From: Spirometra erinaceieuropaei
Taxonomy: Eukaryota > Platyhelminthes > Cestoda > Diphyllobothriidea > Diphyllobothriidae
DNA length: 64,000 bases
Assembly (NCBI GenBank): GCA_902702965.1
Contig: CACRXP010000411.1
Location: 53,561-117,560, forward strand
Direction: 5' to 3'
The notes under the pieces are model-generated. The model ran no database searches. It was not told where the DNA came from and was given only the letters and a program-made list of their open reading frames with translations. Below, one piece after another: positions 22,570 through 34,900 of this stretch (positions within the stretch are counted from its first letter, which is position 1; each line of letters starts with the position of its first letter). A program made the position numbers and the translations under genes.

Positions 22570-24480
22570 CCAAGCTTTTACATGAACCTTGTTGAGACGA
22601 AATTACTGGACAAGTTAGTTGGCGAGTGTATTGAGAGTAATTGGCATTCAAAGCACTACTGGAGGGCGTTGCGCCATAGTCGTAGAGTTCTTACCACTGA
22701 AGCCTTGGGAAAATATGCCGGGAATCAACTGGAAAGGACCCATGCAAAATGGAAGAACTAGAGCGTCGCGTATGTGAACATGCAGCCGTCCAAGACATCC
22801 TGAGAGAGAAAAAAAATAAGGATTAAGCGGCCATACTAAAACTATAGAAAAAAGATGCGGAGACCCAAAGAGATCTTCTCCTCTTCAAAGGACGCATAAA
22901 ACGAACTCACAATCAAGGCTTTCGAAAAATCCAGGTCGGTGCGTTCACAACCAAGCTTATATGATACCTGATAAAACATCACTTGAAACATTATACCCTG
23001 GTCCTCATTTCTGTATACCTCACTGAAGAGTTAATCAGTTAAAGGCAGAAACCATATCCGAGAAACTGCGGAATAAGACCTACAAGCAAAGCCTGTCACC
23101 ACAGACAGTGTTCAACATTTCAGCCCTGGCGAATTGTAGTTATTATTGCCTGAACAAGGAGCCAAATGTCTGGGATTGGCGACAAAAGCACACGTAGCGA
23201 AGTTAAAACAGCTTCGAGAGAACAAGGATATATTGATACCTGGCCCAGATAAGGGGAGAGGCATCGTCATAATGAACAGTTCGGACTACCTAACGATGAC
23301 GAAGTACATATTTCAGACCAGAAGACATTCAGGAATGTATGCAAGGAAACGGATTACACGGATAGAGGCATAACTGATTAACTACCTAAGGAGACTTCCT
23401 GTAGAGGGTTTCATTAGTGACCGTTACCTCGAACACCTCCGGCCAGTCAGTACACACCCCTCCATTGCATGGTCTACCGAATATCCGCAAAGAAAAGCCT
23501 GCCAGTTCGACCGATTTTGCACATGCATGACATTCCATACCATGGGATAACAAAGTGGTTAGCAGAAACACTCAAGAAAAGACAGATTCAGGTAACACCA
23601 CGTGCGTATCGGAATACTTTAGAATTCATTGGCGACATCAAAGACCTAAACCTAAACGGAATGGTGAGGTTTTCGCTAGACGTCTCATCAGTCTTCATAA
23701 AATTCCAGGTGACAGGGACAGTCCATTGCACCTGCAAGTATCTTTTGGACAATCGTCAGGAAATAGGAGTACCGACGAACGGACTCAAGGAACTGTTGGG
23801 AAGATGTACGCTAAATGTGCAGTTTTTCACACAATTCCGTAGCCAAGTAGAAGGCGTCGCTCTGGGCTGGCGTTCTGGTCCCCTCTTAGCCGATGTTTTC
23901 GGGAACAAGTTGGAGAGAATTCAAATAAACGACCGGACCAGTAGGCCATATTATGGCCACTAGGTCGATGACAGCTCCGCAGTTGCCACTAAAGTAATAA
24001 ACATAGCTGTCATCTTAGATGGTATAAATCAGGCGCATCTGCCGACCAAGTTTACACTGACGTTGGAAACGGCAGGTCCGATTCCATACTTGGATGTCCC
24101 TCCACGCAGAAGAGCTGAACGTAGGAACCAAAGGAGCGTCTGGACAAGATACGAACTTTTGCAGTTTTTTGTCACTTCAACGTAATCTAGTCCGTTGTTT
24201 GGCGTAAAGGGCTAGAAAAATTTGTTCGCACATGGCATCGACGAGAAACTTAGAGAGATTCCGATCTGCTTCGTCAGAAAGGATATCTTGACAGATTTGT
24301 TGCAAAGATTATCATCGAGAGACCAGCAAAACCCATCACACTGACGACGGAAAGGAAAACTCTGTTCCTCCAAGGCGCCTTTCAAGGGACGTTGGGAGGA
24401 GGCTCCTGTTTCAGCAACGCCGGAGATGTTTTCACACGGTAGTTGTGAAAAGGCAAAGCCCACATTACATGCGCACACAG
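22570..24480 (+). pseudogene. Penelope-like element reverse transcriptase relic
   Basis: Frame-hopping translation gives an N-terminal stretch VETKLLDKLVGECIESNW, then KDILIPGPDKGRGIVIMNSS (the PDKG-x-G-V/I-V motif typical of Penelope RTs), then RPILHMHDIPYHGITKWLAE, RFSLDVSSVFIKFQVTG (RT motif with Asp) and GVALGWRSGPLLADVFGNKL (primer-grip region; GVAMGSPLGPLLAD type). YYGH-stop-VDDSS near 23955 is the YVDD-type catalytic box interrupted by a stop. The GIY-YIG domain is not seen downstream; the sequence fades before the foldback at 24939. Confidence 0.7.
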
Positions 24481-24938
24481 TCCTTCGAACCTGTCAGATG
24501 CTTCCGCTTACTAACTGAGAGCATGTGGCCAACCTCAGTAATTGCTCACCTTCCTAATAGTGAAAGGTAAATTGAAGACAAAACTAAGTTTACGACTCCA
24601 AAATATACAAGCGATAAAAGTGGCGACCATACGCTCATGTATTTCAGAAATACTGATGACGTCGACGTTGCCTGGTCAGTAATTATCGACGCACTCAAAC
24701 GATATAGTGACTCTTGGGTACCTGGTTAACATTAAGTCAGGATGTTGAAGGAAGAAAATCGAATAACACCCCTTGGTGCCCAAAGCGACTGCAATGGATT
24801 TACAATCACCCACAGGTACATCAAAGACCACCTAAACAACAAGATACAGTGCTCAGAAGGAAGTCGCAATCTTCGAAAAAAAGACGAACCGCTAAAATGG
24901 GACGCTTACGTGTGTCCAGAAATAGACTGGGCCACATA
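24481..24938. other. Unassigned stretch between Penelope relic and foldback B
   Basis: Two overlapping plus-strand open frames (72 and 76 residues) occupy 24714-24960 but match nothing I recognise, and one runs into the foldback terminus. The stretch could be the decayed end of the Penelope element. Confidence 0.35.
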
Positions 24939-25931
24939 CAGTAGATGTGCTAACTCATGAAATGTCAACTGAAATTTCGAAATGCGTTCCCGCTTCTAAA
25001 AGATAAATTAAGTAGTGTCTTAAAACTAATTATGATGCAGCATAAATCTATAGTGGTTCAGTTACCTCAGGGTGTCAACTTTCGAAGGAACTTTTTTTCG
25101 GCTGCATGCATGATCCATACTCTGCACAAAATGGCTACTTATGTAGCATACAATTTTCTCATTTAGTTTAGATGCCCTTGAAAATTCAATTATATTTCAT
25201 GGAAAACATGCATAAAAATATTCATTCTTTTACCTATTCGGTCGGAAATCACGTCTTCTTCCAATTTCACACTCAAATGAAAAGTATAATTCGGTTTTAA
25301 AAAACTTTTATAATTTCCGAATAATTTTGAACCCGACCTGCTGTTACACTTGCATTCAGGGTTTCAAAACTACAAGCGTATATTTTCCTGGTACGGAATA
25401 CCATGAATTTCTCTACGGTGTTAAAAGGAGACCATATGAGGTTCATAAAATTAAGCATCGAATTTGAGCAAAATTGTTAACTTTACAAGCCACATTTGTA
25501 AATGCAGATACATGACGTTTCATGAACGGCCATTTAATTGTATTAAAAAGTCTCCCAATTAGAAACTTTTTAAAAACAAATAATACTCTTTATTTGAGTA
25601 CGAACTTGGAAGAACACGTGATTTTCTACCGAATAAGTAAAAGAATGAATATTTTTATGCATGTTTTCCATGAAATATAATTGAATTTTCAAGGGCATCG
25701 AAACTAAATGAGAAAATTGTATGCTACATAAGTAGCCATTTTGTGCAGAGTATAGATCTTGCATGCAGCCGAAAAAAAGTTCCTTCGAAAGTTGACACCC
25801 TGAGGTAACTGAATCACTATAGATTTATGCTGCATCATAATTAGTTTTAAAACACTACTTAATTTATCTTTTAGAAGCGGGAACGCATTTCGAAATTTCA
25901 GTTGACATTTCATGAGTTAGCACATCTACTG
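24939..25931. mobile_element. Foldback element, copy B (complete)
   Basis: A 993-bp palindromic element with arms of about 365 bp (24939-~25300 and ~25565-25931) that are nearly perfect inverted copies, separated by about 260 bp of loop. Ends read CAGTAGATGTGCTAACTCAT and its reverse complement, flanked by TA on both sides. The arms encode mirror-image open frames (69 residues on each strand), which are artefacts of the palindrome. No transposase was seen. TA flanks and CAGT ends fit a Tc1/mariner-type or related non-autonomous element. Confidence 0.85.
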
Positions 25932-27833
25932 TACAGCACCCAAGGTTGCTCACCTGACACCCTAATCAATTAATAAAGGACAAATGGCGGCCATAGAGTG
26001 AAAGCGTATTCGAGTGCCACGGTGTTGTCGGTCATCTTATAAGATTAGGTTTGGCAAGCAAAAAGGTGTAAAATGACGGCTCAAGACTCTGACCTTCTGA
26101 ATATGCATATGCACTTGTAGCAGCCACTTAGTTTAGCCAGGTGCTGATTGCAGCTAACGGCTTCTGACTGCTGGCTGGACTCTGAACGACCGTTAAATAG
26201 ACACCGAGACACAGCATCCCCTACTAGTCGGACTGAACCTCCACCCGACCACTTTTAGTTGGCCACCAAGGGGGGGGGGGGTGCGACCCGGACATTTTGG
26301 AGCGATAACGTCACGAACTCCACAGTCGGTGGACTGCGCGTCCGAACTTTAATATACTCCACAGACACAAAGCATTTATTGCCGCTCGCAAAATTTGACT
26401 ACAAACTGCCTGTTAGCCCCCAAGGAAAACTTGTAAGAACGGAAGGCTTCAGACAATTTGCATGATCCTTTAATAAAAATGATCATAGGAACGGGACTCC
26501 GCGACATGTACGTGTCTTGGCGGGCTGCTTCAGCAAATTTAAGTGCTTCCGACATCTGTACCATTAGACTAGATTCAAAGAGTAAGTCGACTGCCCGTAA
26601 TAAGCCCTCACGAAGAGCCGCAGCAGGAAACACAATACGGCACTGACAAAGTCCTTGGCTGGCACTGTAGATGTGGGCGGTCGGGAAGGGGGAGGCCAAG
26701 CCGGCGTAAACAAGGAATTTCGTTGGCTCGAAGCACGGACCATATGTCCTGTTATTTCCGACTGATATTAAAGTAACATCATGGGGCTAGCAAGGGCCTG
26801 CACAGAGAAAAATATCGCCCATGTTGCTCAAGAAGCATAGAGGAATTCCTAGTCCGCCACTTGCCGCAGTGGTTCTAATAGGCTTGCCCATAAATTAGGT
26901 TCATCCCGTCACATGTGAAGGATATGAATGTCCGCATGCAACTCACGTTTTGAGTACCAGAACGCATGACCTGACTGCCAGTGTGATCCGCCGGGTGTTT
27001 ACAACGTCCGCAATCAATGCAAACTCCACCTAATAATTCGAATCCTATTAGTGTGCGCACTGGCAGTGGAGGGTGATTTGTGTCGCGACTAGAACCAAAA
27101 CGCGACTTCACAAAACAAGAGAAACTAGCCTAGAGGAAGGTGGCCGATATCGCTTGAACGGCGGGGAGATATCTCGAGTAGGTTAAAAATCCGCCTAGAA
27201 GCCCAGGTAGATAATTGTGAAATACCGGCTCAGAGCTGATCGAACTACTTTACCAGTGCTTCTTCGGTCCTACTTTCAGCCTAATTGTCTGTAGTCATCC
27301 AGTTTGCCTCGAGGGTCTCTCGGTTTTCCCGTTTCAAAGTATTCAAAAAGTAAAAAAGTAGGATGCTATGAGTTGAGGTGCAACAAATTGCTCAAAGATC
27401 TCGGCCAAGTGAAACGCCATGCTACGTAGGCAGCTCGTAATCTTTCTCTAAAGAAGCCACCAAGGTAACGGTCTTCATGACGCCTTTGAGCGTTGAGGGA
27501 AGCAAAAACGACACAGTTGATCACAAATATGATATTAAAGTATCCAACATTCAAAGTGGGACGAAATTAAAAAAATACCAATTTCAATTATCAAATCAAG
27601 CCGGATATATCAAGAATTTCAGGGTGCACGTTCTTATTGCGCAGACATATTAAACGGGCGAGATTGTGGAGGAACTATGGCTACGGCCCGGATTGCTACC
27701 CAGAGGACGGCACTAGGATTTTATGAGTGGTCCAAGTACCTAAAAAAGAAACGTCACGGACCGTTAAAACACTTCAAAGTAAGGGGATGTATAAAAGGCG
27801 CGTTTTTTTTACTAAGACATGTGTACAACTGCC
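25932..27833. other. No gene recognised
   Basis: The longest frame is 107 residues (minus, 26699-26376) with no identifiable domain. A G run of about 12 lies near 26270. No splice-supported exon was found. Confidence 0.45.
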
Positions 27834-28013
27834 TAGAAGAAGAAGATGAAGAAGAAGAAGAAGAAGAAGAAGAAGAAGAAGAAGAAGAAGAAGAAGAAGA
27901 AGAAGAAGAAGAAGAAGAAGAAGGAGAAGAAGAAGAAGAAGAAGAAGAAGAAGAAGGAGGAGGAGAAGAAGGAGAAGAAGGAGAAGAAGAAGAAAAAGAA
28001 AGAAGAAGAAGAA
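27834..28013. repeat. Long GAA microsatellite
   Basis: About 180 bp of (GAA)n with occasional GGA interruptions. It produces poly-Glu, poly-Lys and poly-Leu frames, none of them a gene. It is a purine-rich strand bias tract with potential for triplex formation. Confidence 0.95.
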
Positions 28014-28739
28014 TCTGTTACTCACATATACCCCTCTATTAGTGAGAATTTGCCACGTTACAGAAGGTTCAGCCTCGACAGAAAAGGAAAATCATCTGAA
28101 ATCGCGCCCAGTGCACATGCTCAATGTCACTGTTCAAGTGACTACATAAACACGGTAGCAACACGTGTGACGATTGAGACCCGTCAAGGCAGGCTATAAA
28201 TTATTTCTGAAACAAATAATGTCTGCAGTTTAGTTAAGGTCTGTGTATTAGACCTGTGTGCTCTATTAGTAATTTTAAAACCGACATCTATCGGGTTAAA
28301 AACTAAGTTGTTTAAAGAAACATGAAAAGCTAGCTGGAATAGAGCAAGATATTTCATTACATCAATTATTTTTTCGCAAGTGGCTTGGAAGGGTTTTGCG
28401 CATTCGAGTAAATAAGGCTAATGACTATGTGTGCCACAGCTTTCAAAAATGGACCTAATAAAGACTTGCGTAGTAAGTAGCCTAAAAATTTAGACTGATA
28501 TATGGCCCCCAAAAAAGAAATAGACAGAATGCCAGATAAGATGGACGTGCGATTATTGGAGCTGCAGTTGTACTAACATGAGCTTTCGGACTCTTATAAA
28601 AGCCTCATTATCAAAGACTATGAGAGCACTACAACAGATAGATAATTTTTTTTAGTCAGAGCGGGTGTTGTATCAATGACTGGGTCGTGCTCATTGTCCA
28701 ACTTAGAGCGGTTTCATGAAGTGAGAGCTTGGCGGGGAG
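28014..28739. other. No gene recognised
   Basis: AT-rich, with short frames only; nothing identified. Confidence 0.5.
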
Positions 28740-29270
28740 GTGGGCCGTCACTCGGCCGCGTGGGAGCAGCGCGTGATAACGGGGTGGTACATCAAGGTGC
28801 CTGTTTATGGAGTTGAGGTCACGGAACAAGGCCTCCAGCGATTCTCGCCTCCTCTACCCGCCAGCTTACGACATTATCCACATGTTCGTCAGGTCGAATT
28901 GGTGATGAGTGACGACTTGAGAGAGCGTATCGCCTGTCCGAACGGTTCGCCCGTGCTCAAAAAGTCGTGGGCTGGGTTGTCGTGCTGTCCGGTCTGCATA
29001 ATGGCGGGGACACTCAATGCATGGGATTTGATAAACTACACCGGATTCCTCGTCTGTATCCACTCGGTCATTTATCTGCATGATTTTAGTGTGTATACTA
29101 GCTGCCGGGCGATGAGCAATACCCACGTCAAACTCTGCGGCGACGAGTTCCGTTGGTCTTTATGTAATAGTTATATACGGTCGGCTATGCCTCAGTGTTG
29201 GTTGCTCTCCCCAGTTGTTCTTCGTGGGCGCGTACGATGTCAGCGATTGATAAAGCTGTTTGGGTAGTTG
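28740..29270 (-). pseudogene. Penelope-like element C-terminal (GIY-YIG) relic
   Basis: On the minus strand: GIAHRPAASIHTKIMQINDR, then GVVYQIPCIECPRHYADRTA, RLFEHGRTVRTGDTLSQVV, HHQFDLTN and, after two stops, SLEALFRDLNSINRHLDVPP. VVYQIPC...HYA is a decayed GIY-YIG core (Ile-Gly replaced by Ala-Asp); the H-x3-VRTGD and SINRHLDVP blocks are the family's C-terminal signatures. No RT precedes it. It is of a different subfamily from the relics at 4-8 kb. Confidence 0.7.
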
Positions 29271-30027
29271 TCCCTGGTTAGTAAGCTCTGAAGATGTCGC
29301 AGCTCTTGTACTCGTTCGTAAAGTTTACTATAGTGCGTTTTACCGTTTGGAAGGGCGTCCTAACACAGTGGCACTTATGCACCATAGGGTAGTTGCTATG
29401 ATAGCTGAGGACCTGGGTTATGCTAAATGCAGCGGTGCCAAGTCCACCATTTGTTTTGCGAATGACGATAACGTCAAGGGAGGGCAACCGTTCGGCCTTC
29501 ATCTGTTGGAAAGTGAATGTGAAGGAGATGTCACTACTCTCTCATCCTGGTGGAAGAATACGAAATCGACGTCGCAAACCTGGATAAATTGCGCGAGCGG
29601 GAAAAAAAGACGGGACGAGAACTGCTGGAGATCCTTGTATCGAACACCACCTCCATAAGCAGACACGTTTATAAACTCTCCTGCTATATCGCGCGCAACT
29701 CTTGCGATGCGAACAGGCGCCGTCCAGTTGTCAATCACGGACTCACACCATGAAATAACTGTGAGTTAGATGTTAGCCCGGTACAATCACGAAAACAACC
29801 CTCTACTCCATTGCCTCACTTTAAAACTGTTTATAACCTCTGACGGGCTAGTAACCTCTGCTCAGGCTAGTAAAGTTACTGTTCCAGTGATCGTACGTTC
29901 ATCTCCCTTACAGCATAAACCGGGGACTCGCATGCCCGCCTTCATCGGGGAGAATAAAACGCTTTATAATGTAAACTTGGCGGCAGAAACCGCAGACAAA
30001 CGCATTTAGACCCGCTTAGCTGCTGTA
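29271..30027. other. Unassigned, possibly decayed upstream part of the Penelope relic
   Basis: Opposing short frames at 29260-29738 without recognisable RT motifs; nothing else found. Confidence 0.35.
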
Positions 30028-30983
30028 AAGTAGGTGGGCTAACTCGTGAAATATCAACCTAAATTCCGAAATGCGTTTTCGTCTCGAAAAGATTAATTAA
30101 GTAGAATTGTAAAACTAATCATAATGGAGCATAATTCTAAACTAATTCAGTTACCTCAGGATGCCGGCTTTCGGACGAACTTCCTTCCGGCTGCATACAA
30201 AAACTATACTCTGTAAAAAAATGACTACTTATGTAACGTGCATTTTTGCTGATTGATTTTCGATGTCCTTAAATATTCAATTGTATTTCATGAAAAGCAT
30301 GCATTCTCTTGCTCATTTCGCATAAAATTACATCTTCTTCCAATTTTATACTCGAAGAAAGGGTATAATTGGGTTTTAAAAAAACTTTTCCAGTTCCTGA
30401 ATAATTTTGAACCCGACCTGCCGTTGCACCTGTATTCAATGTTTCAAAAATATAAGTGGTATATTTCCCGACTACGGTTTTGGGAGAAGACCATATGGGG
30501 TTCATGAAATTTAGCAGTGGATTTAATCCATATTGTTAACTTTATAAGCCACATTGGTAAATGCGGAGACAAGACGTTTTATGAACGGCCATTTCAAAGT
30601 ATTAAAAAAATCTCACAGTTAGAAACTTTTTAAAACCGAATTATACCATTTCTTCGAGTATAAAATTAGAAGAAGACGTCATCTTCTATCGAATCAGCAA
30701 AGGAATGAATGGTTTTATGCATTCGTGCATGAAATATAATTGAATATTTATGGGCATCGAAAATCAGTGGGCAAAAAATGCGTGCTAAGTGTCATTTTTT
30801 ACAGAGTATAGTTACTGCATGCAGCCGGAAAGGAGTTCGTTCGAAAACCGGCATCCCGGGGTAACTGATTATAGAATTATGCTGAACGACGATTAGCTTT
30901 ACAATTCTACATAATTAATCTTTTCGAAACGAAGACGCATTTCGGAATTTCGGTTGACATTTCACGAGTTAGCCCACCTACTG
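30028..30983. mobile_element. Foldback element, copy C
   Basis: A 956-bp inverted repeat with ends near AAGTAGGTGGGCTAACTCGT and its reverse complement with CTACTG, bordered by TA on each side. Arms and loop align with copy B at lower identity (the loop shares the CCCGACCTGC region). The two arms are well matched to one another. No coding capacity. Confidence 0.8.
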
Positions 30984-31798
30984 TATCTTTGCCAATCCTG
31001 AGGCTAGATAACGGTCTAGATTCTGGATAATAGCTTGGGGCATGCGGTCCAGACACAGGCCATCAAAAGTCTGCTTCGCGCGCTGACCACGGAAAGCCTC
31101 AAAGCCTGGAGATTCGGTTGCCCAGATCTACAGGCTAGGCGGCCATATATCTCCTTTGGCCAGTTTTGGATTGTTTTGACTGTGCTGCCTTAACTGGTAT
31201 GGCTGGGATGAGAGATAAGAGCAAAAACAAGAGCAATCATTGCATGCTAGTTATGGGAATACGTCAAAACAGCATTCCAGGCAGCGCGGCAAATACCGGC
31301 AAACTTACAAAAATAACTGAGAAAACGCCTAATTGGAGCGGCTGAGGCGGGACTGTTCAAGACACTGAGATAAATTCTGTGTGCAAATAAGAACTTCAGC
31401 CAACCTGTGTGATTAACATTGGCCAGGGTCAATCAAACTGACACCCAGATAACAGAGGCTAAGGAACCACAGTTTCCGTCCAGCGACATTATTTATTCCC
31501 CCTCTCTTCTATGCTCTCCTCTATTCCTTACTCTACTGAAATTTTCTAACTTGAGTAGTTGCCTCTAATTTTCCGTCTCCAAATGAACTCGAAGCACCGG
31601 ACTGCTATTTCCACTCAACTATGAGTCCTGTATATAAATGATGTGCTGCACAATAACTTATCGAGTGTCTGACAGCCGACCACTCGAATTATATAAATGA
31701 GATACTTGCAGAATCCATCGTATACTTGATTGACAGATACAATTATAGTGACGATGCAATGAAGTTTAGATGTAATGTAGACCCTTTGTTGATGAATA
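30984..31798. other. 3' flank of spermidine synthase
   Basis: This lies downstream of the gene's stop on the minus strand. A minus-strand AATAAA occurs at 31492-31497, about 300 nt after the stop, and is a candidate poly(A) signal. No other gene was seen. Confidence 0.4.
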
Positions 31799-31963
31799 CT
31801 AAGCTAAAGCTACGGTCTTAGATGAAACAGTACAAGAGAGGCAATTAAGCGGACAAACCTTCGCATAACATGCCGGCAAGGCAAAGGCGGCGCGGTGGAC
31901 CTCCTCAGTGTAAAACTTGCAGCCCTCCGGCGGACGGTGAATGGGTTCTCGAAGATTTAGGTT
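31799..31963 (-). CDS. SRM: Spermidine synthase exon 5 (C-terminus)
   Basis: Residues 245-298: [20 protein letters not shown] and [15 protein letters not shown], then a tail ending KTVALA and TAG at 31801-31799. Acceptor GTTCAAG/AAC after a T-rich tract. K-x-Y-x3-VHRAAFxLP is the C-terminal family signature. The last 19 residues after CYAK are not conserved; an alternative splice at AAG/GTTTGT cannot be excluded. Confidence 0.85.
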   Translation of the reverse strand, partial: NLNLREPIHRPPEGCKFYTEEVHRAAFALPACYAKVCPLNCLSCTVSSKTVALA

Positions 31964-34900
31964 CTTGAACACGTCGAAAACAAACAAAAAAGTATATCGG
32001 TAGGAATCCAGAGAGAAATAAAAGTGAAATCTAATTAAAATACACTGGTATCAGAAGCCAAGAAGCCAGGCACACCGTGACGTGGGCAAGAGAGCGACTG
32101 CAGACCGAGCAATTAACCATTACTTCCTGCAAAGAGATTCAGTCCGCGGTCGAGACACGTTCCCTTTGGGGAATAGTAACAAACTCGCGGTTACAAGACG
32201 ATAGACGGGAAAATAAAAAACGGAATAATCAGAATAAAGCAGCCTTTGATTGCAACACAAACCGCGAGCAGATGACAGTTTAAGAGGGCTAGAAACTATT
32301 TCAGTCTTTAAAAAAAACGGGGCAGACAAGTTGTGCGGTAAGCACGAAGGCATGTGTATGATCACGTAATTCAGCACTTAAAAGTTCTGTGAGGTCGGCT
32401 AACATATGAAGTAGATCGGTAGATACACAGGTTTGTGGAAGAATAACGTGCACTTCATAAAAAGCCTGGTAGCGCGCCAGCGAGCATAATTTTCGCAGCA
32501 AATTTCGCTTTTTCAAGATAGGTACACCATTTGGTGCGGATTATCCTTGCGTCCGAGTTAATAATAACTATGGCGGACGCCAGTCGCACAGAAAAACGAG
32601 TTTCCAAGGATGCGGAAGTCAAATGAAATGTCAAAGGTTGAAAGCACTGCGTTGGTCTGCCAAAATAACTTTGCACAATATCCCGGAAAACAACGCGGGG
32701 TGGTATGAAATGTAGACAGAAATTAGCAAGGAGTGGTTTCGGAAGGAAAAAAAGACAATATAGAACGCATGTCGAGAGTGCGGCTATTTTATAAAACCCG
32801 ATATGCCTGAGTCACAATAGCTGCAAATCAGGACGGTGCTACGCCCAAGGATAAGTTTACGCGTTGGATACGGTGTGGTATCCTAAGCGAAGAGGACTAC
32901 CAATGTCTCGAGGCGCACTGATGGCTTGAATTAGAATTATGTCACTGTGAAGACTTCTCGCGGCGTTTCTACCACATTCTCGCCTCCCTCACACGTCCTA
33001 CCGGCAGGATTAAGGCAAGGAAACAGGAAAATGTGGGTTCAGTGGTTGAATTCACGTCTGCGCATTCCACGCATGTACTGATTCCCCGTCCGTGCAAAAC
33101 AGACAAGGGGTCTCGGACATTCACTAAAAGGCTGGAAAAAGGCCATATTAAGAAGTCTTTACGACTTGACCTACATTTCGACGAACAGTCGAGTTATACA
33201 GACAGATGCCAACCCTCCTCCTTCCACAAAGTAGCGGGTTATTTGTACCGTGGAAGCTAAGGGCACTTTCACGCCCGTTTAAATTGCCCATTCCGACGCT
33301 AAATTTGAATCATCAGAAAGAATGCCTGCGGAAAACCAGCCGGTCGTGCCTCGGCGGACGAAGACGTCCACTCCACGATCAGTGATCCACAGGAAACCAA
33401 CAAATTACAAGTAGATGAATCAGATACCTATCTATGAACCATAATACAAACAGCCCTCGGCACGCCAACTAAAACACAGGTTTCAATAGCCTTTCTTCCT
33501 GGCCTCTTTCTTCCATGGTTCTCTAAAATCCCCCTGCCCAGGACGATTTGCAAACATACCACAGTCGAAGACTTCGTTTTCAACAAACAGTATATTTCAT
33601 TTGGAATTCGGGCGGATGTCAGAAGTCGTAAAGACTGGAGGTGAACCAGTCAATATTTCCATATGACCGACTATTTGTGAGCGTTCCACGACAATTCTGT
33701 TGAACCTAGTTGATTTCGGTTCAAATATTCGTATTAGCTTCATACATGAGGGGTGAACAGCCTGGATATCACATGTAGCAGAGGAGCCGCATGGAGAGTG
33801 GGCTGGGGAACACAATTCCCACTTGCGTGAAGGGTGCCTGTTTCGCGCCTGCGGTGTGTGATGTCGGATGTGTATGGCATGAGTGGACAGAGTTGTGGAC
33901 AAACCGACCCCTTCTGTACCAGTAAGCTGAAAATTTGGCTGGTTGGTGCTAAGTGCTGGAAAAAAATTACCGGAAACGAAGCCTTGGCAAGCCGATTTAG
34001 GTTTCTAGAAAAAGCGAAACCAAAGTCGGCAGAACGTATAAGCAAGCACACTTACGGGAACTTTACTGGCAATTACATATCCAATGTGACCACAAGTATA
34101 CGTAGGTACAATGTTGTAGGCATAACCGACAGTGGGAAAGACTTTGCCACAGAACGTCAGCATTTTCTGTATGACATCCAAATCCAGAAGGAAGGTCTCA
34201 CCTAAAAACAGTTAGATAAATAAGTCGGTTATTCACATAGGCAAAGAAGAAGTAGGCCGCAGGCACTGAAGTACCTCAAAATTCCTCAAATAATCTCAGT
34301 GGCAAGTGCGCACAAACGCGAGCAGAAATGCCTCTCAAAACCGGAGAGAAACAGGACGTCAGTATTCGCAGGCGCAGTTAGAATAGTAAGGCAGAGAGGA
34401 TTTTAAAAATCCCAAATTAGTTTTGTAAAAAGGAATGGAAATTGTTTACTAAGTGCCATCAGCCTAAAAAATGGCAGGCGGGCCTTGAAGTCTCGATAGC
34501 AGCTGTATATTCTTCTAAAACAGGCGGTCAGGTTATCATAAAAAAAAGACTTTAATTTTTAGGTGACTGGCACTAGCTATTTTTCGATTAAAATGAGTAA
34601 TAGGCACATTCAATCAAGCACGAAATCTAAGGAACGACATACAGGACGCAATAAAAGGACACACACAAAAGCCCACTTATCATATATCGTAGATGACTGC
34701 TCTCCATCTCAACCAGATGGAAGTCAATAAATAATGCAACAACGTTGGTCGGTGCACATGCGGTGGCATATACATTAGCCGCGGATTGTTCGTTGTTTTT
34801 AGTATGAATAGTCACTGGTGACTTGTGTAAAGTGAAGCGAGCATTCACCGTACCTGCCTCGCTCGCTTCCCTCACCAATCACGTTTCAACAAAAAACAAA

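Noticed and set aside
24957..25913. Near-identical 69-residue proteins on both strands as a gene pair
   Set aside because: They are mirror images created by the inverted arms of foldback copy B.
26376..26699. 107-residue minus-strand frame as a host exon
   Set aside because: No recognisable domain, no convincing splice sites, and no neighbouring exon.
27774..28199. Long poly-Glu, poly-Lys and poly-Leu open frames
   Set aside because: They are produced entirely by the GAA microsatellite in different frames; there is no flanking coding signal.
28740..29267. 175-residue plus-strand open frame
   Set aside because: It is antisense to the Penelope GIY-YIG relic, which carries recognisable motifs on the minus strand.
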